A DNA stretch of 64,000 bases from Phytophthora hibernalis (Eukaryota > Oomycota > Peronosporomycetes > Peronosporales > Peronosporaceae), in assembly GCA_012656075.1 (NCBI GenBank), contig JAAKBF010000048.1, positions 310,001-374,000 of the forward strand. The letters are read 5' to 3'. Under the pieces are notes generated by a model. It made no database searches. It had not been told where the DNA came from and worked only from the letters and a program-made list of their open reading frames with translations. A program made the position numbers and the translations under genes. Positions 54,393-64,000 of the stretch are shown here, one piece after another (the stretch's first letter is position 1; every line of letters starts with the position of its first letter).

Positions 54393-55268
54393 ATGATCAC
54401 AACGATTACTGATGGCGAGCAGGTCAATTCGCATCCTGACGATGCAGCATCTTCGGGCGAATCGGATACGCCCGACTCGAAAGCAGAACAGGAAGTAGAA
54501 TTGGACGCAGAACTCGCAGTAGATGACGACGACTACTTTCTAGACCTGGAGGATATGATGGAGGTTGATGAAGACACATGGTTAAAAACAGCATTCCATC
54601 CTGTAGCGCACACGGTGACCTCGACTACGCTATCGATGAAAACGGGGTCACCACCAGCAACGTTAACCCAACAAGCGGCAACGTTATCGACTACATCTTC
54701 ACTGCCTGATAATAACCCAGAATCATGCAGCACATCAAGGTTGCTTCAAGGACCGGTGTGGAATTTTGCAGACCTGGACTCATGTCCTTCTGCCTCTCAA
54801 ATTCCATTAGATACTTTGGGTGTGCCTGAGCTGTCACATGCCATTATCAACGACGGCAGCGACACAACCAAGTGTAACGCCGGTTGCAATGGGGTCGATT
54901 TTGGCTCTGTGACCTCGCAAGAAAACGCAGCTACAAGTATTTCCGTGACCCAATCACAAATCATGTCTCCACAACATGACAAGCAAGTAGAATTAGTTAC
55001 ACTGGGGGCTGGAGCTGGTAATCGAGTTGTTGATGAGATTAATCTGCCTCCTCACATTGAGGGGAAACCGAGAGAGCAAAAGATTAGACACTGGGCTTCA
55101 CATGGTGCTATGCGAAGGTACGTCACTGTGACCTATCCGAAAGGATTGACTGTCAACGTTGTGAGGTTGATGCAATGGGCAGCTCATACACGAAACTTAG
55201 GTTGTGTGAAAGAAGTGCTGGGAGGATATCCTGTCATCATGGAGGACGTGGTTTTTACTGGCACGTAG
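54393..55268 (+). CDS. Array unit 7 main frame, 291 codons (GGGG variant)
   Basis: Unit 53846-55401. First unit with the shorter A5 run, which sends the MSCVLL frame into a SSKNSTKNSTLGG tail (54200-54412). Confidence 0.45.
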   Translation: MITTITDGEQVNSHPDDAASSGESDTPDSKAEQEVELDAELAVDDDDYFLDLEDMMEVDEDTWLKTAFHPVAHTVTSTTLSMKTGSPPATLTQQAATLSTTSSLPDNNPESCSTSRLLQGPVWNFADLDSCPSASQIPLDTLGVPELSHAIINDGSDTTKCNAGCNGVDFGSVTSQENAATSISVTQSQIMSPQHDKQVELVTLGAGAGNRVVDEINLPPHIEGKPREQKIRHWASHGAMRRYVTVTYPKGLTVNVVRLMQWAAHTRNLGCVKEVLGGYPVIMEDVVFTGT

Positions 55269-55756
55269 TTGAGATCTCCGATGCAGGGACAGGCAAGTAT
55301 GCATGGACATTCGTTGTGCCGGAAGCCTTAGTGACATCAATGCAGGCCGCGATTGAAACCTATTTCGAGAAAAAGCTGCCGGTCGGAATCAGATGCATGA
55401 AGACGAAACTGCGATAATGTTCGACATGGCACCGATCAAGGCTTGGGCTGCGAAAGGGCGGAAGGATTCGGCGCGCATTTTGGGTGCGTACAAGCACGCC
55501 GGCCGCATGACAGCAGTGCTGACTGTACGCGACGATGGTACGCGTTATTTTTTGTGATATTATGGATTGTTTTATTAATATGTGTGATGTTATGGGAAGT
55601 GGGTCCTGCAACGTTAAATACACCTAACCACAAGAATATAACGTTGCATTAACAATAATAACGTTGCTTCACAAATAGCTGACGCGTAAATTACGAGAGA
55701 CCCAAATCCCTCTTTTACCTCAATTTTTCCCTCTCGTCAAAGAAACTCATTGGTTA

Positions 55757-56689
55757 GTGAGTTGTGTGCTTTTACTTAGGGCCGAACTTAGCAGAGGTAA
55801 ACCAGTACTAATGCGTGATCGAAGTGATCGTGTCGTTCTTACTCACGCTGAGAAGTACAACATATCCAGGTCTGTTTTCGACCCCGTGATCGAGAGCCAA
55901 ACGCGCCTATCAAGCAAAAAATTCTACCAAAAAATTCAACATTGGGAGGAGATGATCACAACGATTACTGATGGCGAGCAGGTCAATTCGCATCCTGACG
56001 ATGCAGCATCTTCGGGCGAATCGGATACGCCCGACTCGAAAGCAGAACAGGAAGTAGAATTGGACGCAGAACTCGCAGTAGATGACGACGACTACTTTCT
56101 AGACCTGGAGGATATGATGGAGGTTGATGAAGACACATGGTTAAAAACAGCATTCCATCCTGTAGCGCACACGGTGACCTCGACTACGCTATCGATGAAA
56201 ACGGGGTCACCACCAGCAACGTTAACCCAACAAGCGGCAACGTTATCGACTACATCTTCACTGCCTGATAATAACCCAGAATCATGCAGCACATCAAGGT
56301 TGCTTCAAGGACCGGTGTGGAATTTTGCAGACCTGGACTCATGTCCTTCTGCCTCTCAAATTCCATTAGATACTTTGGGTGTGCCTGAGCTGTCACATGC
56401 CATTATCAACGACGGCAGCGACACAACCAAGTGTAACGCCGGTTGCAATGGGGTCGATTTTGGCTCTGTGACCTCGCAAGAAAACGCAGCTACAAGTATT
56501 TCCGTGACCCAATCACAAATCATGTCTCCACAACATGACAAGCAAGTAGAATTAGTTACACTGGGGGCTGGAGCTGGTAATCGAGTTGTTGATGAGATTA
56601 ATCTGCCTCCTCACATTGAGGGAAACCGAGAGAGCAAAAGATTAGACACTGGGCTTCACATGGTGCTATGCGAAGGTACGTCACTGTGA
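55757..56689 (+). CDS. Array unit 8 main frame, 310 codons (joined start, GGG variant)
   Basis: Unit 55402-56959. Like unit 3, both A runs are six long, so the MSCVLL and MITTITDG frames are joined; the missing G then ends it early. Confidence 0.45.
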   Translation: MSCVLLLRAELSRGKPVLMRDRSDRVVLTHAEKYNISRSVFDPVIESQTRLSSKKFYQKIQHWEEMITTITDGEQVNSHPDDAASSGESDTPDSKAEQEVELDAELAVDDDDYFLDLEDMMEVDEDTWLKTAFHPVAHTVTSTTLSMKTGSPPATLTQQAATLSTTSSLPDNNPESCSTSRLLQGPVWNFADLDSCPSASQIPLDTLGVPELSHAIINDGSDTTKCNAGCNGVDFGSVTSQENAATSISVTQSQIMSPQHDKQVELVTLGAGAGNRVVDEINLPPHIEGNRESKRLDTGLHMVLCEGTSL

Positions 56690-57507
56690 CCTATCCGAAA
56701 GGATTGACTGTCAACGTTGTGAGGTTGATGCAATGGGCAGCTCATACACGAAACTTAGGTTGTGTGAAAGAAGTGCTGGGAGGATATCCTGTCATCATGG
56801 AGGACGTGGTTTTTACTGGCACGTAGTTGAGATCTCCGATGCAGGGACAGGCAAGTATGCATGGACATTCGTTGTGCCGGAAGCCTTAGTGACATCAATG
56901 CAGGCCGCGATTGAAACCTATTTCGAGAAAAAGCTGCCGGTCGGAATCAGATGCATGAAGACGAAACTGCGATAATGTTCGACATGGCACCGATCAAGGC
57001 TTGGGCTGCGAAAGGGCGGAAGGATTCGGCGCGCATTTTGGGTGCGTACAAGCACGCCGGCCGCATGACAGCAGTGCTGACTGTACGCGACGATGGTACG
57101 CGTTATTTTTTGTGATATTATGGATTGTTTTATTAATATGTGTGATGTTATGGGAAGTGGGTCCTGCAACGTTAAATACACCTAACCACAAGAATATAAC
57201 GTTGCATTAACAATAATAACGTTGCTTCACAAATAGCTGACGCGTAAATTACGAGAGACCCAAATCCCTCTTTTACCTCAATTTTTCCCTCTCGTCAAAG
57301 AAACTCATTGGTTAGTGAGTTGTGTGCTTTTACTTAGGGCCGAACTTAGCAGAGGTAAACCAGTACTAATGCGTGATCGAAGTGATCGTGTCGTTCTTAC
57401 TCACGCTGAGAAGTACAACATATCCAGGTCTGTTTTCGACCCCGTGATCGAGAGCCAAACGCGCCTATCAAGCAAAAATTCTACCAAAAATTCAACATTG
57501 GGAGGAG

Positions 57508-58383
57508 ATGATCACAACGATTACTGATGGCGAGCAGGTCAATTCGCATCCTGACGATGCAGCATCTTCGGGCGAATCGGATACGCCCGACTCGAAAGCA
57601 GAACAGGAAGTAGAATTGGACGCAGAACTCGCAGTAGATGACGACGACTACTTTCTAGACCTGGAGGATATGATGGAGGTTGATGAAGACACATGGTTAA
57701 AAACAGCATTCCATCCTGTAGCGCACACGGTGACCTCGACTACGCTATCGATGAAAACGGGGTCACCACCAGCAACGTTAACCCAACAAGCGGCAACGTT
57801 ATCGACTACATCTTCACTGCCTGATAATAACCCAGAATCATGCAGCACATCAAGGTTGCTTCAAGGACCGGTGTGGAATTTTGCAGACCTGGACTCATGT
57901 CCTTCTGCCTCTCAAATTCCATTAGATACTTTGGGTGTGCCTGAGCTGTCACATGCCATTATCAACGACGGCAGCGACACAACCAAGTGTAACGCCGGTT
58001 GCAATGGGGTCGATTTTGGCTCTGTGACCTCGCAAGAAAACGCAGCTACAAGTATTTCCGTGACCCAATCACAAATCATGTCTCCACAACATGACAAGCA
58101 AGTAGAATTAGTTACACTGGGGGCTGGAGCTGGTAATCGAGTTGTTGATGAGATTAATCTGCCTCCTCACATTGAGGGGAAACCGAGAGAGCAAAAGATT
58201 AGACACTGGGCTTCACATGGTGCTATGCGAAGGTACGTCACTGTGACCTATCCGAAAGGATTGACTGTCAACGTTGTGAGGTTGATGCAATGGGCAGCTC
58301 ATACACGAAACTTAGGTTGTGTGAAAGAAGTGCTGGGAGGATATCCTGTCATCATGGAGGACGTGGTTTTTACTGGCACGTAG
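57508..58383 (+). CDS. Array unit 9 main frame, 291 codons (GGGG variant)
   Basis: Unit 56960-58516. Consensus protein; T6 run in the intron-like part. Confidence 0.45.
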   Translation: MITTITDGEQVNSHPDDAASSGESDTPDSKAEQEVELDAELAVDDDDYFLDLEDMMEVDEDTWLKTAFHPVAHTVTSTTLSMKTGSPPATLTQQAATLSTTSSLPDNNPESCSTSRLLQGPVWNFADLDSCPSASQIPLDTLGVPELSHAIINDGSDTTKCNAGCNGVDFGSVTSQENAATSISVTQSQIMSPQHDKQVELVTLGAGAGNRVVDEINLPPHIEGKPREQKIRHWASHGAMRRYVTVTYPKGLTVNVVRLMQWAAHTRNLGCVKEVLGGYPVIMEDVVFTGT

Positions 58384-59063
58384 TTGAGATCTCCGATGCA
58401 GGGACAGGCAAGTATGCATGGACATTCGTTGTGCCGGAAGCCTTAGTGACATCAATGCAGGCCGCGATTGAAACCTATTTCGAGAAAAAGCTGCCGGTCG
58501 GAATCAGATGCATGAAGACGAAACTGCGATAATGTTCGACATGGCACCGATCAAGGCTTGGGCTGCGAAAGGGCGGAAGGATTCGGCGCGCATTTTGGGT
58601 GCGTACAAGCACGCCGGCCGCATGACAGCAGTGCTGACTGTACGCGACGATGGTACGCGTTATTTTTGTGATATTATGGATTGTTTTATTAATATGTGTG
58701 ATGTTATGGGAAGTGGGTCCTGCAACGTTAAATACACCTAACCACAAGAATATAACGTTGCATTAACAATAATAACGTTGCTTCACAAATAGCTGACGCG
58801 TAAATTACGAGAGACCCAAATCCCTCTTTTACCTCAATTTTTCCCTCTCGTCAAAGAAACTCATTGGTTAGTGAGTTGTGTGCTTTTACTTAGGGCCGAA
58901 CTTAGCAGAGGTAAACCAGTACTAATGCGTGATCGAAGTGATCGTGTCGTTCTTACTCACGCTGAGAAGTACAACATATCCAGGTCTGTTTTCGACCCCG
59001 TGATCGAGAGCCAAACGCGCCTATCAAGCAAAAATTCTACCAAAAATTCAACATTGGGAGGAG

Positions 59064-59801
59064 ATGATCACAACGATTACTGATGGCGAGCAGGTCAATT
59101 CGCATCCTGACGATGCAGCATCTTCGGGCGAATCGGATACGCCCGACTCGAAAGCAGAACAGGAAGTAGAATTGGACGCAGAACTCGCAGTAGATGACGA
59201 CGACTACTTTCTAGACCTGGAGGATATGATGGAGGTTGATGAAGACACATGGTTAAAAACAGCATTCCATCCTGTAGCGCACACGGTGACCTCGACTACG
59301 CTATCGATGAAAACGGGGTCACCACCAGCAACGTTAACCCAACAAGCGGCAACGTTATCGACTACATCTTCACTGCCTGATAATAACCCAGAATCATGCA
59401 GCACATCAAGGTTGCTTCAAGGACCGGTGTGGAATTTTGCAGACCTGGACTCATGTCCTTCTGCCTCTCAAATTCCATTAGATACTTTGGGTGTGCCTGA
59501 GCTGTCACATGCCATTATCAACGACGGCAGCGACACAACCAAGTGTAACGCCGGTTGCAATGGGGTCGATTTTGGCTCTGTGACCTCGCAAGAAAACGCA
59601 GCTACAAGTATTTCCGTGACCCAATCACAAATCATGTCTCCACAACATGACAAGCAAGTAGAATTAGTTACACTGGGGGCTGGAGCTGGTAATCGAGTTG
59701 TTGATGAGATTAATCTGCCTCCTCACATTGAGGGAAACCGAGAGAGCAAAAGATTAGACACTGGGCTTCACATGGTGCTATGCGAAGGTACATCACTGTG
59801 A
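59064..59801 (+). CDS. Array unit 10 main frame, 245 codons (GGG variant)
   Basis: Unit 58517-60072. Has one private substitution (ggtacatcac for ggtacgtcac near 59790). A 6-A run at its end gives a second junction-spanning frame, 59845-60228, into unit 11. Confidence 0.45.
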   Translation: MITTITDGEQVNSHPDDAASSGESDTPDSKAEQEVELDAELAVDDDDYFLDLEDMMEVDEDTWLKTAFHPVAHTVTSTTLSMKTGSPPATLTQQAATLSTTSSLPDNNPESCSTSRLLQGPVWNFADLDSCPSASQIPLDTLGVPELSHAIINDGSDTTKCNAGCNGVDFGSVTSQENAATSISVTQSQIMSPQHDKQVELVTLGAGAGNRVVDEINLPPHIEGNRESKRLDTGLHMVLCEGTSL

Positions 59802-60620
59802 CCTATCCGAAAGGATTGACTGTCAACGTTGTGAGGTTGATGCAATGGGCAGCTCATACACGAAACTTAGGTTGTGTGAAAGAAGTGCTGGGAGGATATC
59901 CTGTCATCATGGAGGACGTGGTTTTTACTGGCACGTAGTTGAGATCTCCGATGCAGGGACAGGCAAGTATGCATGGACATTCGTTGTGCCGGAAGCCTTA
60001 GTGACATCAATGCAGGCCGCGATTGAAACCTATTTCGAGAAAAAAGCTGCCGGTCGGAATCAGATGCATGAAGACGAAACTGCGATAATGTTCGACATGG
60101 CACCGATCAAGGCTTGGGCTGCGAAAGGGCGGAAGGATTCGGCGCGCATTTTGGGTGCGTACAAGCACGCCGGCCGCATGACAGCAGTGCTGACTGTACG
60201 CGACGATGGTACGCGTTATTTTTTGTGATATTATGGATTGTTTTATTAATATGTGTGATGTTATGGGAAGTGGGTCCTGCAACGTTAAATACACCTAACC
60301 ACAAGAATATAACGTTGCATTAACAATAATAACGTTGCTTCACAAATAGCTGACGCGTAAATTACGAGAGACCCAAATCCCTCTTTTACCTCAATTTTTC
60401 CCTCTCGTCAAAGAAACTCATTGGTTAGTGAGTTGTGTGCTTTTACTTAGGGCCGAACTTAGCAGAGGTAAACCAGTACTAATGCGTGATCGAAGTGATC
60501 GTGTCGTTCTTACTCACGCTGAGAAGTACAACATATCCAGGTCTGTTTTCGACCCCGTGATCGAGAGCCAAACGCGCCTATCAAGCAAAAATTCTACCAA
60601 AAATTCAACATTGGGAGGAG

Positions 60621-61496
60621 ATGATCACAACGATTACTGATGGCGAGCAGGTCAATTCGCATCCTGACGATGCAGCATCTTCGGGCGAATCGGATACGCC
60701 CGACTCGAAAGCAGAACAGGAAGTAGAATTGGACGCAGAACTCGCAGTAGATGACGACGACTACTTTCTAGACCTGGAGGATATGATGGAGGTTGATGAA
60801 GACACATGGTTAAAAACAGCATTCCATCCTGTAGCGCACACGGTGACCTCGACTACGCTATCGATGAAAACGGGGTCACCACCAGCAACGTTAACCCAAC
60901 AAGCGGCAACGTTATCGACTACATCTTCACTGCCTGATAATAACCCAGAATCATGCAGCACATCAAGGTTGCTTCAAGGACCGGTGTGGAATTTTGCAGA
61001 CCTGGACTCATGTCCTTCTGCCTCTCAAATTCCATTAGATACTTTGGGTGTGCCTGAGCTGTCACATGCCATTATCAACGACGGCAGCGACACAACCAAG
61101 TGTAACGCCGGTTGCAATGGGGTCGATTTTGGCTCTGTGACCTCGCAAGAAAACGCAGCTACAAGTATTTCCGTGACCCAATCACAAATCATGTCTCCAC
61201 AACATGACAAGCAAGTAGAATTAGTTACACTGGGGGCTGGAGCTGGTAATCGAGTTGTTGATGAGATTAATCTGCCTCCTCACATTGAGGGGAAACCGAG
61301 AGAGCAAAAGATTAGACACTGGGCTTCACATGGTGCTATGCGAAGGTACGTCACTGTGACCTATCCGAAAGGATTGACTGTCAACGTTGTGAGGTTGATG
61401 CAATGGGCAGCTCATACACGAAACTTAGGTTGTGTGAAAGAAGTGCTGGGAGGATATCCTGTCATCATGGAGGACGTGGTTTTTACTGGCACGTAG
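60621..61496 (+). CDS. Array unit 11 main frame, 291 codons (GGGG variant)
   Basis: Unit 60073-61629. Consensus protein; T6 run in the intron-like part ends the junction-spanning frame at TRYFL. Confidence 0.45.
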   Translation: MITTITDGEQVNSHPDDAASSGESDTPDSKAEQEVELDAELAVDDDDYFLDLEDMMEVDEDTWLKTAFHPVAHTVTSTTLSMKTGSPPATLTQQAATLSTTSSLPDNNPESCSTSRLLQGPVWNFADLDSCPSASQIPLDTLGVPELSHAIINDGSDTTKCNAGCNGVDFGSVTSQENAATSISVTQSQIMSPQHDKQVELVTLGAGAGNRVVDEINLPPHIEGKPREQKIRHWASHGAMRRYVTVTYPKGLTVNVVRLMQWAAHTRNLGCVKEVLGGYPVIMEDVVFTGT

Positions 61497-62176
61497 TTGA
61501 GATCTCCGATGCAGGGACAGGCAAGTATGCATGGACATTCGTTGTGCCGGAAGCCTTAGTGACATCAATGCAGGCCGCGATTGAAACCTATTTCGAGAAA
61601 AAGCTGCCGGTCGGAATCAGATGCATGAAGACGAAACTGCGATAATGTTCGACATGGCACCGATCAAGGCTTGGGCTGCGAAAGGGCGGAAGGATTCGGC
61701 GCGCATTTTGGGTGCGTACAAGCACGCCGGCCGCATGACAGCAGTGCTGACTGTACGCGACGATGGTACGCGTTATTTTTGTGATATTATGGATTGTTTT
61801 ATTAATATGTGTGATGTTATGGGAAGTGGGTCCTGCAACGTTAAATACACCTAACCACAAGAATATAACGTTGCATTAACAATAATAACGTTGCTTCACA
61901 AATAGCTGACGCGTAAATTACGAGAGACCCAAATCCCTCTTTTACCTCAATTTTTCCCTCTCGTCAAAGAAACTCATTGGTTAGTGAGTTGTGTGCTTTT
62001 ACTTAGGGCCGAACTTAGCAGAGGTAAACCAGTACTAATGCGTGATCGAAGTGATCGTGTCGTTCTTACTCACGCTGAGAAGTACAACATATCCAGGTCT
62101 GTTTTCGACCCCGTGATCGAGAGCCAAACGCGCCTATCAAGCAAAAATTCTACCAAAAATTCAACATTGGGAGGAG

Positions 62177-62914
62177 ATGATCACAACGATTACTGATGGC
62201 GAGCAGGTCAATTCGCATCCTGACGATGCAGCATCTTCGGGCGAATCGGATACGCCCGACTCGAAAGCAGAACAGGAAGTAGAATTGGACGCAGAACTCG
62301 CAGTAGATGACGACGACTACTTTCTAGACCTGGAGGATATGATGGAGGTTGATGAAGACACATGGTTAAAAACAGCATTCCATCCTGTAGCGCACACGGT
62401 GACCTCGACTACGCTATCGATGAAAACGGGGTCACCACCAGCAACGTTAACCCAACAAGCGGCAACGTTATCGACTACATCTTCACTGCCTGATAATAAC
62501 CCAGAATCATGCAGCACATCAAGGTTGCTTCAAGGACCGGTGTGGAATTTTGCAGACCTGGACTCATGTCCTTCTGCCTCTCAAATTCCATTAGATACTT
62601 TGGGTGTGCCTGAGCTGTCACATGCCATTATCAACGACGGCAGCGACACAACCAAGTGTAACGCCGGTTGCAATGGGGTCGATTTTGGCTCTGTGACCTC
62701 GCAAGAAAACGCAGCTACAAGTATTTCCGTGACCCAATCACAAATCATGTCTCCACAACATGACAAGCAAGTAGAATTAGTTACACTGGGGGCTGGAGCT
62801 GGTAATCGAGTTGTTGATGAGATTAATCTGCCTCCTCACATTGAGGGAAACCGAGAGAGCAAAAGATTAGACACTGGGCTTCACATGGTGCTATGCGAAG
62901 GTACGTCACTGTGA
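62177..62914 (+). CDS. Array unit 12 main frame, 245 codons (GGG variant)
   Basis: Unit 61630-63184. Consensus protein with early end; T5 run in the intron-like part. Confidence 0.45.
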   Translation: MITTITDGEQVNSHPDDAASSGESDTPDSKAEQEVELDAELAVDDDDYFLDLEDMMEVDEDTWLKTAFHPVAHTVTSTTLSMKTGSPPATLTQQAATLSTTSSLPDNNPESCSTSRLLQGPVWNFADLDSCPSASQIPLDTLGVPELSHAIINDGSDTTKCNAGCNGVDFGSVTSQENAATSISVTQSQIMSPQHDKQVELVTLGAGAGNRVVDEINLPPHIEGNRESKRLDTGLHMVLCEGTSL

Positions 62915-63732
62915 CCTATCCGAAAGGATTGACTGTCAACGTTGTGAGGTTGATGCAATGGGCAGCTCATACACGAAACTTAGGTTGTGTGAAAGAAGTG
63001 CTGGGAGGATATCCTGTCATCATGGAGGACGTGGTTTTTACTGGCACGTAGTTGAGATCTCCGATGCAGGGACAGGCAAGTATGCATGGACATTCGTTGT
63101 GCCGGAAGCCTTAGTGACATCAATGCAGGCCGCGATTGAAACCTATTTCGAGAAAAAGCTGCCGGTCGGAATCAGATGCATGAAGACGAAACTGCGATAA
63201 TGTTCGACATGGCACCGATCAAGGCTTGGGCTGCGAAAGGGCGGAAGGATTCGGCGCGCATTTTGGGTGCGTACAAGCACGCCGGCCGCATGACAGCAGT
63301 GCTGACTGTACGCGACGATGGTACGCGTTATTTTTTGTGATATTATGGATTGTTTTATTAATATGTGTGATGTTATGGGAAGTGGGTCCTGCAACGTTAA
63401 ATACACCTAACCACAAGAATATAACGTTGCATTAACAATAATAACGTTGCTTCACAAATAGCTGACGCGTAAATTACGAGAGACCCAAATCCCTCTTTTA
63501 CCTCAATTTTTCCCTCTCGTCAAAGAAACTCATTGGTTAGTGAGTTGTGTGCTTTTACTTAGGGCCGAACTTAGCAGAGGTAAACCAGTACTAATGCGTG
63601 ATCGAAGTGATCGTGTCGTTCTTACTCACGCTGAGAAGTACAACATATCCAGGTCTGTTTTCGACCCCGTGATCGAGAGCCAAACGCGCCTATCAAGCAA
63701 AAATTCTACCAAAAATTCAACATTGGGAGGAG

Positions 63733-64000
63733 ATGATCACAACGATTACTGATGGCGAGCAGGTCAATTCGCATCCTGACGATGCAGCATCTTCGGGCGA
63801 ATCGGATACGCCCGACTCGAAAGCAGAACAGGAAGTAGAATTGGACGCAGAACTCGCAGTAGATGACGACGACTACTTTCTAGACCTGGAGGATATGATG
63901 GAGGTTGATGAAGACACATGGTTAAAAACAGCATTCCATCCTGTAGCGCACACGGTGACCTCGACTACGCTATCGATGAAAACGGGGTCACCACCAGCAA
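63733..64000 (+). CDS. Array unit 13 main frame, partial (cut by window edge)
   Basis: Unit 63185 to beyond 64000; 816 bp are visible. Consensus sequence to the edge, proving that the array continues to the right. Confidence 0.45.
   Translation, partial: MITTITDGEQVNSHPDDAASSGESDTPDSKAEQEVELDAELAVDDDDYFLDLEDMMEVDEDTWLKTAFHPVAHTVTSTTLSMKTGSPPA

Larger units (their letters stand above)
44505..64000 (+). repeat. Head-to-tail tandem array of a ~1,557-bp unit, 12 complete copies plus a partial 13th
   Basis: The anchor gacgaaactgcgataatg recurs at 44505, 46060, 47617, 49176, 50732, 52289, 53846, 55402, 56960, 58517, 60073, 61630 and 63185, giving unit lengths of 1,555-1,559 bp. Each unit contains: (1) ~136 bp of DDE transposase exon (DETAIMFDMAP to VRDDG); (2) an AT-rich intron-like part with GT and AG ends; (3) a frame beginning MSCVLLLRAEL; (4) an acidic, Ser/Thr-rich frame (MITTITDGEQVNSH to VVFTGT); (5) a frame GRGFYWHVVEISDAG to YFEKK that runs into the next unit's transposase segment. 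Copies differ by a handful of substitutions (mostly in units 1-3) and by single-base homopolymer differences. The array reaches the right edge, so its total size is unknown. No satellite or rDNA sequence is recognisable. Confidence 0.95.

Noticed and set aside
44505..64000. CRISPR, rDNA or centromeric satellite
   Set aside because: The unit is 1.56 kb with no spacers, no rRNA similarity and transposase coding sequence; neither CRISPR nor rDNA fits.

Overview
This is nuclear DNA of a eukaryote, most likely an oomycete (Phytophthora or a close relative). Genes sit on both strands, often 20-300 bp apart. Introns are short (about 50-90 bp, GT-AG, often with a ctaat/ctaac-like branch site) and exons are GC-rich. 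The products are typical of stramenopiles: helicase-associated-like repeat proteins, oomycete-type multipass membrane proteins, a PH-LRR protein and a FUSC/ALMT-like protein with EF-hands. Homologues of TAF7, a TBP-family factor, cullin-4, a CCP5-type carboxypeptidase, INTS7, TMEM242 and an ATP6AP2-like V-ATPase accessory protein confirm a eukaryote. No rRNA, tRNA, CRISPR or bacterial feature was seen.

Layout. 1-10 kb: partial helicase-associated-like gene (-), a small foldback/TIR element, TMEM242-like (+), a 525-aa membrane protein (-), an ankyrin/coiled-coil protein (-), a ~100-aa basic protein (-), an ATP6AP2-like protein (-), a class V aminotransferase (+) and a five-exon small gene (-). 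10-15.8 kb: a PX-like gene (+), a 689-bp Mutator-like non-autonomous transposon with 70-bp TIRs and a 9-bp target duplication, and a PH-LRR gene (-). 15.9-30.7 kb: ABC-C transporter (-), TAF7 (+), two related small probably mitochondrial proteins (-), a candidate small secreted protein (-), a TBP-family gene (+), cullin-4 (-) and a CCP5-like gene (+). 32.5-43.3 kb: FUSC-like/EF-hand membrane protein (+), an LRR/RNI-like protein (+), an 831-bp Tc1/mariner deletion derivative, INTS7-like (+) and an antisense RS-rich gene (-).

43.8-64 kb is the most unusual part. The 5' half of a pogo/Tigger-type DDE transposase gene runs directly into a head-to-tail array of a ~1,557-bp unit. There are twelve complete units plus a partial thirteenth, continuing past the right edge. 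Each unit starts at the first catalytic-Asp motif of the transposase and ends in an unrelated reading frame that is fused back to that motif at every junction. Units differ almost only in homopolymer length, and one such variant alternates between successive units from unit 4 to unit 12, suggesting dimeric amplification.

The genes do not form an operon-like pathway, but several have related roles: TAF7 and the TBP-family protein belong to the basal transcription machinery, INTS7 and the RS-rich protein to RNA processing, and CUL4 to ubiquitin ligation. Quality caveat: many otherwise well-conserved genes are broken by frameshifts, almost all of which would be resolved by one additional base, often in a homopolymer. 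This looks more like residual long-read deletion error than decay, so I annotate those loci as genes and name the break points.
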